Position numbers and translations under genes: made by a program | Notes under the pieces: generated by a model | What the model saw: only the letters and a program-made list of their open reading frames with translations | Database searches by the model: none | Told to the model about the DNA's origin: nothing | Part shown: positions 10,790 through 21,145 of the stretch, in pieces | Numbering within the stretch: the stretch's first letter is position 1 | Layout of the letters: each line of letters begins with the position of its first letter | From: Isoetes taiwanensis | Lineage: Eukaryota; Streptophyta; Lycopodiopsida; Isoetales; Isoetaceae | DNA length: 64,000 bases | Assembly: GCA_021234155.1 (NCBI GenBank) | Contig: JAJEKV010000039.1 | Coordinates: 7,825,077-7,889,076, forward strand | Direction: 5' to 3'

Positions 10790-12144
10790 TAGGACTTTGC
10801 AGGTGTAGTGCATCTTCAAATGGCACCATTGTCCTTCTTTGACCCACAGTAGGGTGAGACCTCAATTGCGGGGCGGATTAACACATCCTTTTTGGTGTAC
10901 TATTTGAAGCACCTGCAAGATGGACAAAACCTAGCTCGTCAAATACACCCTCTGGCACCTTTCGGGGCAACCATGAATACATTGTCCTCCTCTCAACAAT
11001 GAACAACAAGCTATATGATACTCATGTTGGCAATTCGATTGCTAAACTTAACCCGTAAGCTTTAGTGAATTCCGACCACATCTTTGAACATGTATAGAAT
11101 GGATCTTGCACTAACAACTTATCTCGTATAATAGTAGAGATGCTAAATGTTGCGTGAGTATCCATTTTCAGCTTTCACAAATTGTTTATGTAGAAATGCG
11201 TAAGTCTCTGTTCGCCTCTTGAGAACTTTTAACTCCTCCTCAAGTTTGATTTTACATTTGACCGCTCATTAACGGATGTAGGGTTCATTGCTTTTTGTAC
11301 CTTGTTCCCGTGCCAAGTTTCCATCCGGGACGATCTGCTCCAAATCTTTAATTTCTGCCTCCAACTCACGGTTTGGATTAAGCTTGAACTCCTCCCCGCT
11401 TTGTAGCCAAATCATTTGTGGCCTATGTTAAACTGTTCTCGACCTCTTCCAACATCATTTTCTCGTAATTGAGGGCCTTCTCATTGCCTTTCAGCTCACT
11501 TCCCTCTTGCTTCCAGATTCTTTGTGATAAGTAAAACTGATTTTCCAATCTCTGTCTTTGCATTCTCTAAGGTTTTATGTTTTCATCACATGCACTGATC
11601 TTATTTGATCCAGCTGCCACCTTTGGCTTTGCCTTCATTTCAGTTTTCCTAACATGTGCTACAACATCTGCCTCTGTTTTTACTTGTCTATTGTTGTGGT
11701 ATCTTTGGCCTTTGCCACGAAAATGCAGCCCCGGTTTACTTTGTGTTCCTCAGGTGCAACTATTGATCTAGTGCAATTTTCAAACGCAAAAGCAAGGGCC
11801 AGTTGCTTTCTTACTTCTTTGTTGTGACAATTCTTGTAGATTTTTCGGCATAGTGTTTCCAACTTCTCTTGAAGATGCTCCTTTGCACAGTGCCATTTTA
11901 TCTTTCCCTTGTTCAACTTCTTTGTCCAAACAGAATCCCAATCTCGATCCGTGACATTATTTTCCAACCAAGTTTCTTCCTCGTGGGGCTTCACCCCCGA
12001 ATTGCACAGACCTCTGATGCTGTGAAAATCATCCGCGCTCCATCCCTCCATCATCAACAGTGAAACACTGATCTGAGTTTTTGCGCCCAGGGGAAAAGGA
12101 GGGAGAAGGGTGTGACGGGCTTCGACGTCCGCGAGTTTCAGCAC
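10790..12144 (-). pseudogene. Decayed coiled-coil gene of unknown family
   Basis: Minus strand. An ATG frame (12144-11680, 154 codons) encodes a helical, Lys/Glu-rich peptide with a Trp-rich part (WSADDF, then DRDWDSVW). Further on, coding-like fragments appear in alternating frames: KLEEELKVLKRRTETYAF near 11230, a stretch with DPFYTCSKMW near 11100, and PEGVFDELGFVHLAG near 10930, separated by in-frame stops. The consistent amino-acid flavour across frameshifts marks a once-coding gene that has decayed. The family is not recognised; the coiled coil followed by a compact C-terminal domain recalls plant RNA-directed silencing or chromosome-associated proteins only superficially. It sits upstream of the FCP1-like exons on the same strand and could have been captured with them. 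Confidence 0.45.
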
Positions 12145-12229
12145 TTAAAGTGCTTAAACGCTTCGCCAAAAGTTGTACCCCACTAGCGATTTTACACCCC
12201 AATTCCGGCAGCAAAGTTTGAGCAAGCAT

Positions 12230-14050
12230 AGAGATACGAAATTAGGGCCAAGGCGGGAACGTCAAATGAAAGGCTTATAGGATGAAAGGGCCTGGATCGG
12301 AATCCAGGCTGTTCATCTCAACCGTTGAATCAGATACGTTCTTTTTAATGGTACCACAAACATATTTTAATTCTAAATGATCTAAGTACCTTCATCAATC
12401 CCAAATTACTTAAGATTACAGGCTTTTCCATATTCAAGTAATTTTAGGGTGTTTTTTTTTTTTCTGCGGCGTTGCCAATAGAATTGTGCTTTCTTGCCCT
12501 CTTTCCTAATGCCATAGCAGTAACACAGACGAAGGCCACGCCATAGCCATTTCTTGCAGGCATACATCACAGCCATTTCTTGCCAGAACACACGCCATAG
12601 CCATTTCTTGCCGTAAGCCTGAGATGAAGACAAGCTATTTCTTGTTGGAACACAGACGGGCACGCCATAACCTCAGATCAAGACCAGTTTTGGTGTAAGG
12701 CTCTGCACCCCCGGGGTTTCACCTTTATAGCGGTTTGAATAAAACCCCCTCTTATAAGGTTGCATGCCATCCCCCCCCCCAAATACGTTTTTTCCCTAGT
12801 CATATTTTTGGACCCCTTCCTTAAATTTTTGTCTTGGACATTCCTTAAATGGACACCCCTCCCTTAAAAATTAGAGTGCAACCATATAACATGTCAAGGG
12901 TTGGATTGACTAGGTTGGGGAAAACCTAACACTTCCGAAGTAGTAGGATGAATCACCCCTTTTTTTCATGTGCAAAGTCTAATAAATAGTGGCATTGAAG
13001 CATATAAGTGATTCATATAGTAAACTACTGAAACATTGAGTGATTCGATATGATTCACATTTTTCTTTAAGATTCGCATGTTCTGTTAAATTCAAAGTCT
13101 AATGAATTATGACATCATATCATATGTGTGATTTACATAAAAACCATCGAAAGAGTGATTCACATATAAGTCATATAATACACCATGGAAGCTGTGACTC
13201 GTACTATATGGCATAATATCCCATTGAAAACAGGGAGTTGTTTAGTATTCTTAAATGGATTCTTCCACACCTATATCTAGACCACGCATGCATATAAGGA
13301 TATTCCTAGTGGGGCTCACAAGTACCCTAACTCCTTTCCCAGCCATTGTTAAGACACCCACTGTATTCTCTGGATTTGACTGGGTTTTAGCACCACAAAT
13401 CAGATAACTGCAGCTGCCTGAGACTAGATTTCATTTGAAGAGTAATCTCCATTTTGCATCCATCTTGAATTGTCCATGCAGCGAGAACTAGAAAGGGTCC
13501 ATATCAAGAACAATAAACGGTTGAAACAGTAAATTTTAGCATGGATAGTGTACAAAATCAGATTTATATTATAAACCATTGACTAAATAGTAATTGTTTC
13601 GGTTGTCTTGTCCATCTCATGAAATCTCTACACTCAAGAAGGTCTTGTCCACCTTATAAATTGTTATATCAATTATTCATTGCCCTTTGCTTGGAGCTTT
13701 ATGATTCCACCTTCAAAAACTAGGTTTCTGGATAACAGTATATGACAGAAAAACATGTAGCAATTTTCCTAGATAATCACTTGAACTAATGTTGCTTTTG
13801 TGGTTCTAACTATATTTACCTAGTTCATAAAACCTTTCATAGTCACAATATATCATCATACTACTCGCAAAACAAATGTCCAAATACAAGAGGGATGTGA
13901 CATGTTTGAGCCTATGTGGTATGTTTGAGCCTATGTTGCATGCTTGAGCCAAGGTGGCATGTCTTGAGCAAGGGTGTCTTGACACCTAAGCTCCATCTAG
14001 GCTCCTGTTGTCAGAATACCAAACCCCCGTCTAGGCCTCCTATTGTTTGG
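12230..14050. other. No gene recognised
   Basis: AT-rich spacer. Around 12530-12650 a motif GCCATAGCCATTTCTTGCC is repeated about three times. Around 13890-13970 there are a few inverted-orientation units of the TGTTTGAGCC / GGTGGCATG minisatellite that is massively amplified at 17.0-18.8 kb, marking the approach to palindromic module A. Confidence 0.45.
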
Positions 14051-14059
14051 CAGCCAAGC

Positions 14060-15310
14060 TGACACCCTTCCCCAAGTCAAACAAGGCTAAGACTTTATGA
14101 GTCTTCCTCACCAGTGGTGAGAGGCTAGACCCTAGAAGATGGACCCCAAAGAAGTTCCCGATGCGACCTTTCCTGGTACCGCTTCTCCGAGTGGACGTAT
14201 GCTAATGCCCACCCTCTTGGAACTCGCTTCCCTTATCCGACCGTTGTGTCCTCCATTCAAGGACCCTGCTTTGAGTAGGTCCAAACAAATCCAAGATCGC
14301 TCCGGGAGACCTTACCAAGCCATGAAGCATTCGGTGGGCGACTGTGTAGAAACCTAAGTATTTTGTTGTTAGGGCAGTACGGAGGCTTTAGAATGGCAAT
14401 TTGACTTTGAAATATTGTCTGGAATGATGAAATTACCCTAGGGACCAAGTTACACAGTCAATTTTACCAAGCAGGGAAACGGGAATGTCCTAATTGCCAG
14501 TATTATACAGACACCACCTACGCCAATTGACTAGGAGTGCATTGGACATGAGCTATTTTGGTGTTTCTTGGAGAAGGGCTGGTCTTCTCATGAAAGTTGG
14601 TCCTCAAGGTAATGTTGATGTCCTGAGCCCATTGGCAGGGCGGACTCATAGCTCCGGAGTGGGGGAGTTGCTCGTCCATCGCCAGGACCTTTGGGAGTGG
14701 ACTTTTGGGGCAAGCTGCTTCCGAGGGGTTTTTAAGATGTATCTTTTGACGTCAACACCCTCCTTCTATGTCATGACATGGTGCAAGGTCCTGGGCGAAT
14801 CTGACTAGGATATAGCCTCCGAAACGTAAATCCTGTATGTTGGAAGGTTCTTGAAGTGTTTACATTTTAGAGGTTGAGTTTTGGTTGTTTGCACTTGGGT
14901 TATGGCCGAGAAGTTGCAGTTGAAAACCTGAAACAATGAGAACTGGCGAAATGGAGTTTGGATCTATCCTCCTCCCGATGTAGCAATTAGAAGTGGAGCC
15001 GCTTTTGTAGTAGCATGATATTGTTTGGGATCATTCTGGATGGCTGATAGATCCAAACTCCAAATTTTCAGTTTCCATGGCCTTGCATGCATGTCTAGAG
15101 ATGATGCACCAAGTTAAGCAACCATGTTTCGAGTTTCAAAAGGTAAACCCTTCAGTAACCTAGCAACTCATAGGGTTTACATTTTGGAGGCCATATTCTA
15201 GTTAGATTTGACTAGGATTTTGCACATGTCGTCTTGTAGAGGGGGAGGGTCTCGACGCCAGAAGACAGATCCTTAAAACCCCCCGAAAGCAGCTTGCCTC
15301 TAAAGTTAAA
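14060..15310. repeat. Palindromic module, copy A (right arm truncated)
   Basis: The left arm (about 14060-14945) is similar to the left arm of copy B at 18.9-19.9 kb. After a spacer of about 100 bases (14950-15055) part of the arm recurs inverted (about 15055-15310): the block GTAAACCCTTCAGTAACC near 15145 is the complement of the block near 14850, and the GACGCCAGAAGACAG block near 15255 of the one near 14745. The right arm breaks off near 15310. The arms have short open frames (104 codons at 14494-14808, the same length as 19441-19755), but conservation follows the DNA and no domain is seen, so I do not call a gene. Confidence 0.65.
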
Positions 15311-15914
15311 CTCCAGTCGTGCTAGAGCCAAGCACATTAGAGGACTTGGATCAACATCTTAGCCGTTGATCTCGCCATCAATCTCAACCGTCAATTTTAA
15401 GGGCCAATAAGATAATAGGGCAAGGATCAAGATCTCAGCCGTCCATCTTGACCGTTGGATAAAATACTACTTGTATGCATATTTTATTGTTAAAAGTATT
15501 ATTTTTAGCCACAAAGGGGAGTTGTTTTTCGCTATGGAATTTGGTTACCCAAGTACTAGATCAAGGCGAGAACGTGATTCTCTAGTAGTTGGGCATCTAT
15601 TGGACATATTTGGGAAAAAACGTTGGAAACATGTTGGAGACAAATGTTAAAACAAACTTCATTATATGTTAGGCGACCTTAGTTATGCATGTGTTGTAGA
15701 TAAATATTGACAAATGTTAATTTTAGATGTTAATTTAGAGTTGCTTTACTTACTTATTGTTAGAAATTATGATCATGGGTCTATTTTTATAGTGGTATAC
15801 AATTTATCACGTCGCGACATTGGGTGCCGATGGAGTGCTGATAGCTCTTCAAGTTGAACTTCAACAGCATGTCAGAGATTTCATCACCCGTCAAAAAATG
15901 ATGACCTTCGGATC

Positions 15915-16165
15915 TGCGTTTATCACTAACGATTTTTAGAAGTGCGGCTATGTCATCATTCTGCGATTTCTTGGTGCTTCAATCCTGCTTCAAATTTCAA
16001 AATGCTTATTGTTTGAACGTCATAATGCTCATTTCGCCAGAACAGGTTTATCACTGATAAATTTTGGAAGTACATCGATGTCAATGATCTACGATTCTTG
16101 GTGCTTTGATCGTGCTTTGAATCTCAAAATGCCCATCACCGGAGCATCATAATGGTCGTCGCCAA
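15915..16165. repeat. Diverged tandem duplication, about 130-bp unit
   Basis: Two adjacent copies share the order TTTATCACT, ATTTT-GAAGT, CGATTTCTTGGTGCTT or CGATTCTTGGTGCTT, TCAAAATGC and CATAATG. Divergence is about one base in five. The block lies between modules A and C; 15320-15910 and 16170-16590 hold no recognisable gene. Confidence 0.55.
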
Positions 16166-16589
16166 ACTTCATTATGCTCGTTGAACCCGTCAACCAAGCT
16201 TGCACACAAAAAAGTAAAGTGCAGAAGATGTGCTGAAATTTCGCATTTTTGTACACCACTATTAAAAATAAACCCTCATAGGGATCTATAGAAAGTAACC
16301 TGCACAATTTGGCAATGAAATACAGAATGAATATGCATCTTGGATATGCATGAATATTTGACTTTATATAAGTCATATTCAAGAAACATATCATGATCAC
16401 ACATTCGTGAGGCCGAAATATTGAAATATTGAAATATAAAGTTATCATGACCTAGGTTTATTTTTAACCATTGTCTTTTAAGGCGTTGCTAAATTTATTC
16501 GAGGAGGTTTACGTTATGGGCTGCCACAGGTGGCCAGGATTTAGCGGGGCATGTCGTTACCCTTGTGGCACCAACAAAAACAGCATGGA

Positions 16590-17000
16590 AAAGATGACAT
16601 GGCACTAAAATTGGTAATATGGCATTCCAAATAAGCAAGGCCAAGTTTTGACTAGGCAAAAAATAAAAAGATGTACATCTTTGGTTTTTTCATTGGGTGA
16701 TGTTGGCAAGTTTTGGGTGACATGGAAAGATATTGGTGACATGGACATGATGACTAGGATTTTATACAAGAATTATGACAACCTTTGGGATTTTTGGTAG
16801 AGGAGTTTGGCAAGGGATAAAATAGAGGGAACTTCAAAAACATAAGGAGCTGGCTGCCTTTCCAAAGTCGAAGAAGGCTAGGACTTTGTGCGGCTACCTC
16901 ATCAGAGGGGAGAAGCCAGACTCCAGGAGACAGAACCCAGAAAGGTTGCGGAGGTAGCCTTTCCTGGCCGCGCTCCTTCTGGAGGCCGTATGCTAATGCC
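16590..17000 (+). repeat. Palindromic module, copy C (left-arm fragment)
   Basis: The sequence around GACATGATGACTAGGATTTT, TTTGGTAGAGGAGTTTGGC, GGAGGTAGCC and TATGCTAATGCC repeats the outer half of the left arms of copies A and B in the same order. It stops at about 17000, where the 19-bp minisatellite begins directly. This is a third copy of the same family reduced to its outer 400 bases. Confidence 0.65.
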
Positions 17001-17875
17001 ACCTAGGCTCCAACATGAAAAGGTGGCTCAAACAAGCCACCTAGGCTCCAACATGCCAAGGTGGCTCAAACATGCCATGTGGGCTCCAAAATGCCACCTA
17101 GGCTCCAACATGCCGAGGTGGCTTAAACATGCCACCTATGCTCCAACACGCCACCTAGGCTCCAACATGCCAAGCTGGCTCAACCATGCCACGTGGGCTC
17201 CAACATGCCAAGCTGGCTCAAACACGCCACCTAGGCTCCAACATGCCAAGGCAGCTCAAACATGCCATCTAGGCTCCAACATGCCAACGTGGCTTAAACA
17301 TGCCACCTAGGCTCCAACATGCCAAGGTGGCACAAACATGCCACCTAGGCTCCAACATGCCAAGGTGGCTCAACAATGCCACATGGGCTCCAACATGCCA
17401 CCTTGGCATGTTGGAGCCTAGGTGGCATGTTGGAGCACATGTGGCATGTTTGAGCCACCTTGGCATGTTTGAGCCTAGGTGGCATGTTGGAGCCCACATG
17501 GCATGTTCGAGCCACTTTGGCGTGTTGGAGCCTAGGTGGCATGTTGGAGCCCACGTGGCATGTTTGAGCCACCTTGGCATGTTGGAGCCTAGGTGGCATG
17601 TTTGAGCACCTTGGCATGTTTGAGCCACCTTGGCATGTTTGAGCTTAGGTGGCATGTTGGAGCCTAGGTGGCATGTTTGAGCAAACCTTGGCATGTTGGA
17701 GCCAAGGTCGCTCCAACATGCCAACGGGGCTCAAACATGCCACCTAGGCTTCAACATGACAAGGTGGCTCAAACATGCCATGTGGGCTCCAACATGCCAA
17801 GGTGGCTCAAACATTCCACGTGGACTCCAACATGCCATGTGGGCTCCAACATGCCAAGGTGGCTCAAACAAACAG
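17000..17875. repeat. 19-bp two-variant minisatellite forming a large palindrome
   Basis: Two 19-base variants, ACATGCCACCTAGGCTCCA and ACATGCCAAGGTGGCTCAA, mostly alternate, giving a 38-base higher-order unit. From 17000 to about 17400 they read forward; from about 17400 to 17705 they read on the other strand; from 17705 to 17875 forward again. The switch at 17400 forms a near-perfect inverted repeat several hundred bases long. Open frames through it are repeat artefacts. Confidence 0.85.
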
Positions 17876-18240
17876 TAAAAACAAAATACGAGTTGTTTTT
17901 TTGAAGATTTGAAAAAAACCTACACGTAGTTATATGGGGGTGTGGTTTTCCAAGGATATGCTGTAGTTTTTCTTAAGGATATGTAGTTTTTGTTTTTAAG
18001 AATGGGTGGTTTCTTAAGGAGGTGTAGTCTCTTTTTTAAGGATGTGTTGTTTTCTCAAGCAGTATGGTTTTTTGAAGGGATGTTTTTTTTAAAGGTGTTG
18101 TTTTTTAAGGTAGTGTTTTTTTGAGGTGTGGTTTTTTAACGTTTTCTAAAAATCCATGTATGACCAAGTTGTCCACATGCCATTACTGCCACAAAATGGC
18201 AGCATACAAGAGTTATATATGCTTGACACACTTCACTAGC
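17876..18240. repeat. T/G-rich degenerate spacer in the minisatellite
   Basis: Motifs GTAGTTTTT, GTGTGGTTTT and TTAAGGATGTG repeat irregularly. The composition and motifs resemble the left subterminal stretch at 7110-7620, which supports both being parts of one element family. No gene. Confidence 0.5.
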
Positions 18241-18244
18241 ATTT

Positions 18245-18825
18245 GACTTCAAACATGCTACCTAGGCTCCAACATGCCAAGGTGGCTCAAACATGCCAAG
18301 ATGGCTCCAACATGGCAACTAGGCTTCAACATGCCAAGGTGGCTCAAACATGCCAAGGTGGCTCCAACATGGCAACTAGGCTTCAACATGCCAAGGTGGC
18401 TCAAACATGCCACATAGACTCCAACATGCCAAGGTGATTCAAACATGCCAAGGTGGCTCAAACATGACACCTAGGCTCCGACATGCCAAGGTGGCTCAAA
18501 CATGCCAAGGTGGATCAAACATGTCATGCGGGATCCAACTTGTCAAGTTGGCAGGCGCCAACATGCCAAGGTGGCTCCAACATGCCACCTAGGCACAAAC
18601 ATGCCAAGGTGGCTCAAACATGCCACCTAGGCTCCAACATATGCCACCTAGACTCTAACATGCCACTTAGGCTCCAATGTGCCAAATATGCCACTTAGGC
18701 TCAAACATGCCAAGGTGGTTGAAACATGCCATGTGGGCTCCAACATGCCACCTAGGCTCCAACATGCCAAGCTGGCTCAGGCATGCCACCTAGGCACCAA
18801 TATGCCACCTAGGCACTTCAAGCGG
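18245..18825. repeat. 19-bp minisatellite, second block
   Basis: The same ACATGCCAAGGTGGCTCAA and ACATGCCACCTAGGCTCCA units as at 17000-17875, all in forward orientation, with more variants (for example CCAAGATGG, GGCAACTAGG). The block leads straight into the left arm of palindromic module B. Confidence 0.85.
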
Positions 18826-18839
18826 TGACATGGCATGCC

Positions 18840-21060
18840 AACTAAGCAAGGCCATGATGTTGGCAAATTTTGGTTGACATGGCTAGATGGTGGTGATGTG
18901 GACATGATGACTAGGACTTTATGCAAGAAATATGATAACCTTTAGAATTTTTTGGTAGAGGAGTTTGGCAAGGGATAGAATAGAGGGATCTTGAAGAACT
19001 TAAACGTTGACACCTTTCCCCAAATCGAACCAGGCCAGGACTTTGCACAGCTTCCTCACCAGAGGGAAGAGCCCAGACCCCAAGAGACGGACCTCAAAAA
19101 GGTTGCGGAGGTAGCCTTTCCTGCCAACGATCCGGGAGGGCAAATGCCAATGTCCCCCCCTCTCCTGGAGCTCAGTTTCCCTATCCGACTGTTGAATCCA
19201 CCGTTCAAGTAACCTGCTTCAAGTAAATTCAAAAAAATCCAAGATCCGTCTGAAAGAACTTATCTAACCGCGAAGCATCCTACTGTCGATCGTGTAGAAA
19301 CCCAAGTGTTTTGTCGTTCGAGCAGTACAAAGGCTCCAGAATGGAGATTTGACTTCGCCATGTCATCCGGAATAGCAAATTTACCCTAGGAACCACGTTA
19401 TACGGTCATTTTTGGTAACAAAAGAAACACGAACCTCTACATGGCAGTATTCCGCAGCCACCTCTTAGGCCAATTGACTACGAACATGTTGCACATGAGC
19501 TACCTTGGGGCTTCTTGGAGAAAGGGTGGTCTTCCGCCCACGAAACTTGGTCTCGAGGGTAATCTCGATGTTTTGAGTCCATTGGCAGAGTCAATTTATA
19601 GTTCCGGAGTGGGAGAGTTGTCCATCCGTGGCCAAGGGCCTTCAGGAGAGGACCTTTGGGGCGAACTGCTTCTGGAAGGTTTTAAGGGTCCACCTTCTGG
19701 CATCAACACCCTCCCTCTATGTGATCACATTGTGCAAGATCCTGGTCGAATCTGACTAGGATATGGCCTCCGAAACGTAAACCATGTGGTTTGCTAGGTT
19801 ATTGAAGGGTTTACGTTATGGAGGTCGCGATTTAGTCGGTTGCACTTGGGACATGGTCAAGAAGCTGCAGTTAAAAACATGAAGCAATAGGAACTGAAGG
19901 AATGGGGTTTGGATCTATTGGCCATCCCGAATGATCCCAAACAGCTACTGCAAAAGGCGCTCTTGGCTTCTATTTGCCATTATGGGAGGAGGATAAATCC
20001 AAACCTCATTCCATCAATTCCTGCACTTGGCCATGTCCCAAGTGCAACCGACAAAAACTCGGCCTCCAAAATGTAAACCCTTCAATAACCTAGCAACACA
20101 CAGGGTTTACGTTTCAGAGGCCATATCCTAATCAGATTCGACCAGGATCTTGCACAATGTCATCACGTAGAGGGAGGGTGTTGACGCCAGAAGACGGACC
20201 CTTAGAACCTTCCAGAAGTAGTTCACCCCAAAGATCCTCTCCCAAAGGCCCTTGGCCACGGACAGGCAACTCTCCCACTCCGAAATTGTAAACTGACTCT
20301 GCCAATGGACCCAAAAACGTCGAGATTACCCTCGGGACTAAGTTTCGTGAGCAGAAGGCCACTCTTTCTCCAAGAAGTGCCAAAGTAGCTCATGTCCAAT
20401 ATGTTCCTAGTCAATTGGCGTAAGAGACGGCTGCAGAATATTGTCATGTAGAGGGTTCATGTTTCTTTCGTTGCCAAAAATGATCGTATAACTTGGTCCC
20501 TAGGGTAATGTCACCATGACATGGTGAAGTTGAATCTCCATTCCGGAGCCTTTGTACTGCTCGAAGGACAAAACACTTGGGTTTCTACATGGTCAAGCGC
20601 AGGACGCTTCACGGTTTGATAAGTTTCCTCGGACGGATCTTGGATTTTTTTGAACCTGCTCGAAGCAGGTTACTTGAACAGTGGATTCAACGGTCGGATA
20701 GAGAAATCGAGCTCCGGGAAGGGGGGCATTGGCATTTGCCCACCCGAAGGAGCGCTGGCAGGAAAGGCTGCCTCGGCAACCTTTCTGAGCTTCGTCCCCT
20801 GGGGTCTGGCCTCTTCCCTCTGGTGAGGAAGCCGCGCAAAGTCCTGGCCTAATTCGATTTGGGGAAGGGTGTCAGGGCAAGATCCCTCTATTCTATCCAT
20901 TGCCAAACTCCTCTACTAAAAATTCCAAAGGTTATTATATTTCTTGCATAAAGTCCTAGTCATCATGTCCATGTCACTACCATCTAGCCATGTCACCCAA
21001 AATTTGCCAACATCACCCAATGAAAAGACCAAAGATGGACATCTTTTCATTTTTGGCCAT
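18840..21060. repeat. Palindromic (foldback) module, copy B
   Basis: The left arm (about 18840-19905) is repeated inverted as the right arm (about 19990-21060), separated by a unique spacer of about 85 bases. Landmarks: GACATGATGACTAGGACTT near 18903 against its complement near 20960; TTTGGTAGAGGAGTTTGGC near 18951 against 20910; CATCAACACC near 19702 against 20180. Arms are over 1 kb with modest divergence. Minisatellite of mirror orientation borders both ends (18245-18825 and 21062-21130), so it belongs to the inverted repeat. Short open frames occur in both arms, but no protein family is recognised. The arrangement fits a foldback-type or long-TIR non-autonomous element. Confidence 0.8.
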
Positions 21061-21061
21061 G

Positions 21062-21142
21062 TCACCATTTGGAGTGCCTAGATGGCATGCTTGAGCCTAG
21101 GTGGCATGCTTGAGCCACCTTGGCATGTTTGGGGTGTGTGTG
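21062..21142 (-). repeat. Terminal minisatellite units up to the right TIR
   Basis: Three to four 19-bp units in reverse orientation (GGTGGCATGCTTGAGCC and similar) run directly into TTTGGGGTGTGTGTG, the proposed right terminus at 21142. Beyond it the gypsy protease frame begins. The repeat family therefore reaches the very end of the inserted DNA, as subterminal repeats do in CACTA-type elements. Confidence 0.6.
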
Positions 21143-21145
21143 AAA

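Larger units (their letters stand above)
7013..21142. mobile_element. Putative 14.1-kb TIR transposon nested in gypsy protease
   Basis: The left end reads CACAATAACCCCAAA from 7013. The right end, read inward on the minus strand from 21142, is CACACACACCCCAAA, matching at 12 of 15 positions. Both ends are flanked by AAA (7010-7012 and 21143-21145), a 3-base target duplication. Ends beginning CAC and a 3-bp duplication are features of the CACTA (En/Spm) superfamily, although the canonical CACTA/CACTG pentamer is absent. Repetitive subterminal DNA reaches both ends: T-rich tandem units on the left (7030-7620), 19-bp minisatellite on the right. Inside are an FCP1-like gene piece, a decayed coiled-coil gene and long palindromes. 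No transposase is recognised, so the element would be non-autonomous. The alternative is several nested insertions whose outer ends match by chance. Confidence 0.55.

Noticed and set aside
14494-14808. Conserved 104-codon frames in the palindrome arms (also 19441-19755)
   Set aside because: Equal length is suggestive, but similarity is along the whole DNA arm, including outside the frame, and the inverted arm does not keep one full frame. No domain is recognised.
17000-18700. Open frames of 60-150 codons with repeating MPRWLKHA / HLGSNMP peptides on both strands
   Set aside because: They are translations of the 19-bp minisatellite. Frames are open because 19 is not a multiple of 3 and the units lack stops, not because of coding selection.
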